DNA from: Hemibagrus wyckioides
Taxonomy: Eukaryota; Chordata; Actinopteri; Siluriformes; Bagridae
Direction: 5' to 3'
DNA length: 64,000 nucleotides
NCBI RefSeq assembly: GCF_019097595.1
Contig: NC_080718.1
Coordinates: 12,680,657 to 12,744,656 of the forward strand
The notes below the pieces were generated by a model. That model ran no database searches and had not been told where the DNA came from. It worked only from the letters and a program-made list of their open reading frames with translations. Made by a program: the position numbers and the translations under genes. Below, in pieces: positions 22,108 through 64,000 of the stretch (position 1 is its first letter; each line of letters begins with the position of its first letter).

Positions 22108-22649
22108 TACACATACCAGGAATAACATAGCATGACCACCTGCCTAATATTGTGTTGGTCCCCCTTTTGCTGCCAAACAGCCCTGACCCATCATGCACTG
22201 TGTATTCTGACACATTTCTATCAGAACCAGCATTAACTTCTTCAGCAATTTGAGCAACAGTAGCTCATCTATTGGATCGGATCACACGGGCCAGCCTTCA
22301 CTCCCCACGTACATAAATGAGCCTTGGCCGCCCATGACCCTGTCACCGGTTTACCACTGTTCCTTCCTTGGACACTTTTTATAGATACTGACCACTGCAG
22401 ACCGGATACACCCCACAAGAGCTGCGGTTTTGGAGATGCTCTGATCCAGTCGTCTAGCCATCACAATTGTCTCACTCGCTCAAATCCTTACACTTGCCCA
22501 TTTTTCCTGCTTCTAACACATCAACATTGAGGATAAAATGTTCACTTGCTGCTTAATATATCCCACCCACTAACAGGTGCCATGATGAGGAGATAATCAG
22601 TCTTATTCACTTCACTGGTCACTGCTCATAATGTTATGGCTGATCAGTG
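22108..22649 (-). mobile_element. Third Tc1 family, deletion derivative 2
   Basis: Landmarks are read on the minus strand. GACCACCTGCCTAATATTGT and TCCCCCTTTTGCTGCC lie at one end and GCTCATAATGTTATGGCTGA at the other, with TA flanks. The HTH-coding part is diverged, and the left terminal repeat is mutated (CATACCAGGAATAACATAGC). No catalytic domain. Confidence 0.85.
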
Positions 22650-22784
22650 TATAAGCAGATACACACTCATATATACAATATACAACTACATAAAATTTCC
22701 AGAGATTACACAGAAGCAGAAAGAGCTGACTTGCTGGCACTGTAGCAGACCAAATAAGTAGTATATCTATATGTTATACTCCAT

Positions 22785-23050
22785 CTATTCATTCATCTTC
22801 TGTAAGTCAGTGGTCAGTGTGGACCCTGAGCTTATCCATGAGGTGGAATCACACCCTGTTCATCACAGGGAACCAAGTACACATACTTTCAAAATTTCAC
22901 AACTAGGAGCTATTCAGCACAGATAATCTACGAACCTGAATGTTTTTTGAAGGTTGAATGAAATTCGAGAGCCCAAAAGAAACACACTCCACACAGAGAG
23001 TAACCCGAGGTCAGCATCAAACTAGGGAGCCTGGAGCTAGTGCCCACAGG
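22785..23050 (-). repeat. SINE-like repeat (type 2), diverged
   Basis: It is related to 16,640-16,912: a reversed CTTATCCATGAGGTGGAATC, CACACCCTGTTCATCACAGG and an end resembling a tRNA B box (AGGTCAGCATCAAACTAGG). Confidence 0.45.
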
Positions 23051-23532
23051 AGGGCAAGAGATATTTATTTCAGATTTGTTCTAACAGTGAATATGTTCCT
23101 GTGTCACAGGGTGGATTGGAGTTGGGGGATTTTCAGAGTTAGTCATATAGGAAGTATGGAAAAAGCAAGATAAAGGGAAAAAGGAAAAATGAGTAAGCAA
23201 TATTTAAAGCTATTTTGTGTCTTCTTATGTTGATTGACAGGGTGAATTCCTCTTTTATTTATGATTGTAAAATATCTAGTGTCCATTTAGAAACTTGTAA
23301 AGCTGCTAAAATGTATAATTTATAATTATAGTTTTTTTTTTCATATAATAAATGTATGCTGCCAGTTAAATATGATGAGATCAACAAATTCTTACAAGAT
23401 ATTACAAACTGCTCCTTTAAGTTCCTTCACTTTAGCAATAGTTACGTTTACATGCACCCATTTTCATCAATCAGTATGCAGATTCTAAAAGCACTGTTTA
23501 TATGAACCCTGACCACTGCAATCTGATTCATA

Positions 23533-24083
23533 CACCGATCAGGCATAACATTATGACCACTGCCAGGTGAAGTGAATAAGACTGATGATTTCCTCATCAT
23601 GGCACCTGTTAGTGGGTGGGATATATTAGGCAGCAAGTGAACAGTTTGTCCTCAAAGTTGATGTGTTAGAAGCAGGAAAAATGGGCAAGCGTAAGGATTT
23701 GAGCGAGTTTGACAAGGACCAAATTGTGACGGCTAGACGACTCAGCCATCAGAGCATCTCCAAAACTGCAGCTCTTGTGGGGTGTTCCCGGTCTGCAGTG
23801 GTCAGTATCTATCAAAAATGGTCCAAGGAAGGAACAGTGGTGAACCAGCGACATCGTCATGGGCGGCCAAGGCTCATTGATGCACAATGGGAGAGAAGTC
23901 TGGCCCATGTGAGCCAATCCAACAGACGAGCTACTGTTGATCAAATTGCCGAAGAAGTTAATGCTGGTTCTGATAGAAAAGTGTCAAAATACACAGTGCA
24001 TGATGGGTCAGGGCTGTTTTGGCAGAAAAAGAGGGACCAACACAATATTAGGCAGTTGCTCATAATGTTATACCTGATCGATG
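23533..24083 (+). mobile_element. Third Tc1 family, deletion derivative 3, both ends present
   Basis: It starts CACCGATCAGGCATAACATT after TA and ends with the inverse before TA. Length is 551 bp against about 1.2-1.6 kb for autonomous Tc1. It keeps the transposase N-terminus and has lost the catalytic core. Confidence 0.9.
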
Positions 24084-24301
24084 TATATTCCAAACTAAAC
24101 GTCTGTGAAAGTGCAAAGTGGCTGATGTCACATTCACACCACTGCACTGAGCATGTGCGCAAAGTATTTTATATTCCGATTAGGAAAACTGTCACATTCC
24201 ATGGCTATTTTTTTTTCTTTCTTTTCACCATTGTATGTCAGATCGACACCAACCTTTTCGATCCGAAAATTTCAATTGGATCGAATGAGGTGTTCACATG
24301 A
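23663..24301 (+). pseudogene. Truncated transposase, DNA-binding part only
   Basis: This is an open frame of 212 residues. The first ~115 are the transposase HTH region ([70 protein letters not shown]). The frame then jumps to [14 protein letters not shown] at the element's 3' end and reads out into unrelated flank. No Asp or Glu of the triad remains. If expressed it could bind element ends without cutting, but no expression evidence is visible. Confidence 0.7.
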
Positions 24302-25267
24302 AGCCTTTTTCAAACCGATTGAGCTATGAACCTGATTACTAACGGATTATCCGGTTGAATGTAAACGTACTGACTGAGTCAATGTAATGTTCCAGACGAG
24401 TTTCTTTGATTTCTTTTTTCCTGGACTTTTACACTGCTGCCCTGAGCCTTAAAAAAAACTGACTGCTCATCAGTTTTGGACTTTGGACAAAGATTTCCAA
24501 ATTGTTCCCTAAATATAAACCTTCAGCTAAATTAGGCATGGTGGCCACAGAACATGGATGCTGAGGATGTGTTTCCATGCTGTGTGTGTGTGTGTGTCAC
24601 AACACAGTTCCTCCTGCTGTTACAGAAGAAATAGCAGTGAAAACTAACATACGTCTTATGCCACATACACTATTTGTGAGTTTTAGCAGCAAACCACAAG
24701 AGTCTCAGAGAAAAGCACACATTTCACTACATATGGTCAAGCACGAGCCCGGCATTGATTAGTCACGTGATGACGTGTAACACCTTTTTTTTAAGTCATC
24801 CTGAGAACCGGACCGATCTTAATCTATTAAAAGCTTTTTTTTAAAAAAAAAAAACAACAAAAAAAAAACAACTTATTACAGATGTTTACACTTTGGTTTT
24901 TTTTTGCTGTCAAACACGTAAACAACACACGATAACAATCCGACTCGATTCAACGTCCTGTGGCTGCTCAAGTGCCGTCAGATAGAGATAGCGGTCAACT
25001 TACTTTTTCTCCAGTGGTCAGAAGCAACGCTAATGACCCCCCACTCCCCCCCTCCCTTGTCCAGTCAGTGGAAGACTTCTGGCTGTTGAGTCTTCAGCGT
25101 GTTCCACTTGTTTGCCTACAGAAGCACAGCCATTTTGTACAGCAGGGTGGTCTTATTAAAGCCTATGTCAAAAACATACTCTCCCACTGCACAGTGTATG
25201 TAAATAGTACTCACAGCGCAGCACACAGCCTTTACTTTCTATTGACGTTCTATTTAGTACGCTAGTA

Positions 25268-25320
25268 TGCGACAGGGGGCGGGGCTTACATTGGATTCTC
25301 TAGGTCCCCGCCCACTCAAG
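25268..25320. promoter_or_regulatory. GC-box / CCAAT cluster, possible regulatory element
   Basis: GGGGGCGGGGC is followed by ATTGG (inverted CCAAT) and then CCCCGCCC within ~45 bp of otherwise AT-rich intergenic DNA. The spacing is promoter-like. It could instead be part of an unrecognised repeat, since GGGGCGGGGCT also occurs at 63,071 in mboat2 intron sequence. Confidence 0.25.
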
Positions 25321-25506
25321 TCTGCAGTTTAATACAAAGGTCTGCATGGGTTTTCTGAAAAACATAAGTGTAAAATGTTTGTTTTATATATTTTAGGATT
25401 TACTTACTGCACAATACCCAAGAGGTTAAAGGCTAAAAAAGTAGCTTAATGCAAGGAAACAATGAAAGGCAAAATCAATTGATTTCTCTATTTTTTCTCT
25501 ATTTTT

Positions 25507-25541
25507 CTCTATTTATTTATTTATTTATTTATTTATTTATT
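25507..25541 (+). repeat. (ATTT)n microsatellite
   Basis: About nine TTTA units. Confidence 0.85.
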
Positions 25542-26928
25542 TCAAGTTTTGCTTTGACCCTTTGGATCTTCAGACCCTGACCTTATGATGTGCTAAAGTG
25601 TAAATCAATTACTTTAAAACATATATTCCTTTCAGAAGGGGAGACGCAAAGTTTTAACCTGATACGTTTTCTTCATTTTCAATATATTATGATGCTACAA
25701 TGTTTTTTTTTTTTTGGTCTTTTTTTTATGTGATGATGAATAATCTGGAAACCTAACACGTCTTGGTTCATTTCATCTCACAGCCTACTAAATGTCTTGG
25801 TTCATTTTTCTCTGCAAGTATGAGAGCAGAATATTTCCGGCATGATTGGACATTATCCATGTTTGAGCATTTCCCAAACATTTTTGCACGGGTGCACACG
25901 TCTGTTATTGAGATAGCAGCCATTCACCGTACTCACACACACATATATATGCAATATTAAAAAAGAAGTCTCTCTTCACTAGAAACACGTTCCATAAACA
26001 TTTTTAATCATCTGATTAAATCAGTAGCTCACTGCCAAAACACACAAGACGTACGATACAGGATGGAGCGACTTCCTAGACTCGATAGAATGTTATAGTT
26101 ATTTCTTTAAAATATAATCTGGATGAGGTAAAAATCACAGTGTTTAGAAAAAACGTGTGAAGAACAATCTCAGAATAATGGTCAGCCAGATTAAAAAAAC
26201 AAAACAAAAAAAAAAAAACCATAATAATAATAATAATAATACTAATAATAAAATAAATTCTTGATCATTCCCCAGAAAAAAGACTGACAATGGTTAAACA
26301 AATCCCACAAAGGCAAACATTGTTTATTCTCCATCTGACATTATGATGATCATGATGTAAATAATAAGTAATCACAATACATTACAAATTTAAAAAGACA
26401 TCTTTGGGCTTTGCAGAAATGTCAAAGCACATAGACAAAAAAAAAAAAATCAAAATTAAAACAACCCATAAACTGCATTGTGGACCGCAACTAACAAACC
26501 GACCCTGTCCCAGAGCAAAGGTATCGTATCCATCATGCAATGCCTGATATCATGATGAGAAAAAATGTGAAAGTCGTAAAAAAGTGTACAGGTTTTATAT
26601 AAATGGATACAACAGATAAAGGTTTTTGGGACACACAATAAATGACCTGCCCATCTGCCATCTGCTGGCTGTGATACTGGCTTTCTGTTCATTCAGGTTT
26701 TTGGACGTTTGCTGCAACATCACACATTTAGCTTTTTATTAGATCTACATATGGACTTACATCTCAGCTGCACTTTAGCCGAAGTTTAGTCTCAGCGCTC
26801 GAACCTGCTGATATAACAGTCAAGGAAAAGACAAACCTGATAAGCCAGTAAACACTAACTACATATAATGGATTAAAATCAGTTTAGGGGACACTGTGTA
26901 ATACTTGTGCGGCTTTCTATATGATGTT

Positions 26929-27377
26929 CCACTTTATTAGGAACACCTGCTTTATACTGTATGTGCAACTCTTTAATTAGCCAGTCGTGTGGCAGCAGCG
27001 ATGCAGTGGATAAAATCATGCAGATACAGGCTAAAAGCTTCAGTAAATGTTCAAATCGAACCATCGGAATGAGGAAAAAGTGGGATTTCTGTGATCGTGG
27101 CTTGTGATTGAAAAACTGCTGAATTCCTGGGATTATCACACACAAAAGTCTCCACAAAAAAAACCCCAAAACATTGCGTGAGTGACAGTTCTGTGAAATA
27201 CTCGAACAGCCATGGTACTGTTCAAGTCACATAGCTAACACATAGTCTTTATTCATGTTTGATGTGAATATCACTGAAGCTGTTGACCTGCATCTCTATG
27301 ACTTTTTCTGTGTCGTGCTGCTGCCACATGACTGGCTGATGAGAACGCTGCATCAGTGAGTGTTCCTAATAAAGTGG
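26929..27377. mobile_element. Complete Tc1-MITE, TTATTAGGAACACC family
   Basis: The termini CCACTTTATTAGGAACAC and the exact inverse at 27,360-27,377 enclose 449 bp with no transposase frame. The interior has GCAGTGGATAAAATCATGCA and GTGACAGTTCTGTGAAATAC, standard for this widespread fish family. Confidence 0.9.
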
Positions 27378-28580
27378 CCGGTAAAGTGGGGGTGGAAAAA
27401 CTGATCCTGACTTACAGTAGACTCTCAGCACGTTCTTCCATTCGTGACACATTGGATGTCCTGTGAGAGATGACAGTGTGAAACATATGACTAGGACTCC
27501 ATTCCAGTAGCAGAATAAAACCAGGTGACGATATACTCATAACACGGAGCTCGCCAAAGTGCCGGACATCTGACTGACAAACAGCTGTTAGGCTCGACAA
27601 ACACAAACTCGAACAAATGGTCAGTATATACACCAGACAAATGTTCACACACATTCAAACTTAAAGATGTGGACAATGTCATGGTCTGCATTTATGAATA
27701 TACATTAAAAAATAAAAATAAAAAATAACACACACCCAAAAAAAAAACCTTCTTGATATAAATTTGCATTGTAATGTTATCTTTAATCTTTAAATTCTGT
27801 GTTTTTTACCACTGCAACATTTCAAGAAACAAACAAAAAAAAAAAAAAATAATAATAATAAAAGAATTCCTCATGATATTCTCCTGTATTATTCTGGAAT
27901 TGTCTCCTTCAGAGCCACACAACGTCCTCCTAAAAGTGCAAAAAAAAAAAAAAAATGGCAGAGAGAACCGAAATTTCTCCATATCTTTAAATCATTTTTC
28001 TTTTAGTTAAAAATATCTTTCGTTTCTAGAACCAAATGAGCCATTCTTCCAAATTTTGTTTAGTGCAAAACCTCTCACCCTGTTGCGCAATGTGGAAACA
28101 CAGTGAGTGTGTGCTTTCAGCCAGATAGCGTGCACAGTGCAGCGATTTGGCACTTTGGACATACGAAGCAGTTTGGCATTGATGTGCTGGTCATGTGGTT
28201 GGAACACTTGTCTCGCTTAAACGATAGATAATCTACTGGTTCTTTTCCTGCAGCCTTTGGGGCAGCTGTTCCTCAGTGCTGATAAGCGAACGAAGTCAAA
28301 AAGCTAAGTGTTTCATTTCGTTTGATTCCGACACAATGACGTCTTTAGGTATTTGAACATAGATGGATTTATATAAGCGTCAAATACAGGGGTAAACGAT
28401 TCACCTAGACAGGAGATTGGAAATACGATATAATGTTACTGTAAACTAAAAAGTTCCCTGATGGCTGGTTTTACATTATCGGATACGGAAACCAATACAT
28501 ACGGCATAATCAATCAGCTACTTATTAACTGGCCAAGCGTGAGCTTATAGAAGTACATTCCTGCAACACGATCTCTATCA

Positions 28581-28982
28581 TCAGCATCTCGTTATTACAA
28601 GAAATCTTCTGTTGTGGAAGATATCTCATTGTTACAAGACAATATTCCTCTTATTAGGAGAAACCATTACATAAAACAATGAGAAAATCTTGTTATTATG
28701 ATGAGAAAAGCTCATAATGAAGATCACATTATTATAGAAAAACAGCTTATTATTAAGAAAAACAATTATTAAAAAAACAATTAATCGCAATAACAAAATA
28801 GTTTTCATGATAACATAATAATCAAAAATAATTATCCTATAATTTTCTCATAATAGCTAGGCTTTCATGTATTTTATTTTTTTTTTTTTCATAATCTGAA
28901 TTGGTTTTCTTGTAATATTAATAATTTTTTTCTTTATGTCTTGTAGTTTCAAGATGCTTTTCTCGTAATAACGAGATGCTGA
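28581..28982. mobile_element. Fold-back element with 23-bp terminal inverted repeats
   Basis: It begins TCAGCATCTCGTTATTAC followed by AAGAAA and ends with its near-perfect inverse (one mismatch in about 23). The interior is packed with further short palindromes (TTATTA/TAATAA, TTCTCATAAT/ATTATGAGAA). It is ~400 bp, non-coding, and lies 1.2-1.6 kb past the mboat2 stop, so possibly within its 3' UTR. Confidence 0.7.
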
Positions 28983-29997
28983 AGGAAATGTGTTTCTAAT
29001 GTCGCAGAAATGTGCTTCTGTATTTGCCACGCCGGTTTGTTTGTGCATGTTCTTACTAAAACTTGTTGTTTCGATCTTGTCAATCTCAACTGTGATGTTT
29101 AACTCAAACACTACTGATATCTCTACTGCATCTGCTGCTAACACTTCTACTTCCCATCCGCTGGGCCTTTCCACCGTTACACGTACAAAACAAATCGTAG
29201 GACTAACCATAAGACTAAACACTCGACCAAGGTGTCCTTGAAGACCCCCAAGTGCCAAACATCCCTCAGACTCCTGATCAAATTTGATCTGAACTGTTGG
29301 ATATAGACCGATGCTGAACGTACGCCGTAATAGTAAACAAGGACGCAAACGATGCGACGGTCCTTCCTTTTAACGTGCAGCTGTAGAAAAAAGAATCTAG
29401 AATACAAAAATCCGGTTGTACTGTAAAAAGCTCTAAGTTCCTAGCAAATACACCACGATACACGGTCTCGGTGACGTCAGACGATAACGACTGTAATGGC
29501 AGAGACGCGAAAAGCTTCTAAAGTGAGTTTCCTTGAACAGAAAGCCCTTAAACAAACCCCATAAAAAGAAATGACGATCGTTTAGAAGGAAGTTTCCCTT
29601 CGTTCCAAATGAAGTTTGACAGCAGCAGATTTGTCTTGAACAGATCAACAGAGCAAGATCATCTAAAGAAGAGACCACCGCTTAAAACAGGAAGCTATAA
29701 GGCTTATGAGAGATTGGCATCAAATCAATTTCTTTATCAAAACCCCCCACAAAAAAACAAACAAACCAAAAAAAAAACAAGTATATTGTTGAATAGTTGA
29801 TGGTTAAAACAAAACCCTCTAAGTACTGCGAGAGCTGGTCTCAAATGTTCCTTCCTCGAATGCCAGTCTGCTGAGCACTGGATAGTAAATAGAGGGTTTT
29901 TAAGGCAACTTGTATTTGTTAAGCTCCATTAAGACCCAATCGATTCCTCTTGTTAGCAAATCACTGCGACCAATTAAAGCCTCGAACTGGCCAAGGA

Positions 29998-30003
29998 TTT
30001 ATT
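29998..30003 (-). promoter_or_regulatory. Candidate mboat2 polyadenylation hexamer
   Basis: AATAAA on the minus strand, 216 nt past the stop codon, is the nearest hexamer. Further hexamers occur near 28,872, 27,249 and 26,735, so the 3' UTR could be several kilobases long and include the fold-back element at 28,581. The sequence alone does not decide. Confidence 0.25.
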
Positions 30004-30218
30004 TTTTTTCCCCATTGTAAACTGAAGCACAATCAGCCCCAGTGTCATTCTCTGAGGCTCACCGCACTCGTTCATCTGTCCTTAATCACGTTTTAGTAAC
30101 ATCCCTTTCGGGTTAGGTTGGAGGGAGAGAAAAGAGCCGCTCTGGCTCGTCGGTCTTGATGCGAGTTCTCCACAGCTCTGAGTTGTACGAGGTGGAGGGA
30201 CGTGTGCGTCCGGATCTT

Positions 30219-63960
<33,742 letters not shown>

Positions 63961-64000
63961 CTGAGAAAGACAAGAGACATGCAGAGTGAGACTGAGGTCT

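Larger units (their letters stand above)
23325..24370 (+). mobile_element. Outer repeat carrying a nested Tc1 derivative
   Basis: TACGTTTACATGCA near 23,443 and TGTAAACGTA at ~24,360-24,370 look like inverted ends of a MITE-like element, split by the Tc1 derivative at 23,533-24,083. The left flank (ATCAACAAATTCTTACAAGA to ATCTGATTCA) recurs in reverse at ~61,174-61,370, again next to a Tc1 derivative. Confidence 0.55.
20200..30218. other. Intergenic region between kidins220 and mboat2 3' end
   Basis: I recognise no protein gene. It holds a diverged repeat (20,430-20,870), deletion-derivative Tc1 elements (22,108 and 23,533), a nested outer element (23,325-24,370), a GC-box cluster (25,268), a complete small Tc1-MITE (26,929), a fold-back element (28,581) and probably the mboat2 3' UTR near its right end. 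Confidence 0.6.

Overview
This is nuclear DNA from a ray-finned fish. The evidence is two vertebrate genes split into GT-AG introns, together with several Tc1/mariner families, tRNA-headed SINEs and short MITEs typical of teleosts. An ostariophysan (catfish- or cyprinid-like) source is my inference from the repeat types; I cannot name a species.

Both genes lie on the minus strand. At 1-14,910 is the 5' part of kidins220 (kinase D-interacting substrate of 220 kDa, also called ARMS). I resolved sixteen coding exons, which join in frame for 742 codons: the ankyrin array, the start of the KAP-type P-loop NTPase region and four membrane segments. The rest of the gene runs off the left edge. At 30,219-63,960 is mboat2, a membrane-bound O-acyltransferase for lysophospholipids. 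I resolved twelve exons (476 codons plus stop), which cover the protein from just after its first coding exon, off the right edge, to the stop codon. The order and strand of the pair match human chromosome 2p25.

The space between the genes (about 15-30 kb) and the introns are filled with mobile DNA. There are two near-identical Tc1 copies in opposite orientation, one with an intact transposase reading frame and one broken. A second Tc1 family is decayed, and a third survives as about six ~0.4-0.55 kb deletion derivatives that keep the DNA-binding helix-turn-helix region. Also present are a Ty3/gypsy pol remnant, non-LTR tails, several SINE copies, a 0.4 kb fold-back element, two minisatellites and long microsatellites. 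A likely 5' UTR exon and promoter for kidins220 sits near 19.92-20.13 kb.

I found no RNA gene, CRISPR array or new gene system. The most unusual items are the mosaic inverted duplication at 53.8-54.7 / 60.3-61.2 kb, the palindromic element at 28.58 kb, transposons that abut splice acceptors, and the paired opposite polypurine/polypyrimidine tracts in the last mboat2 intron.
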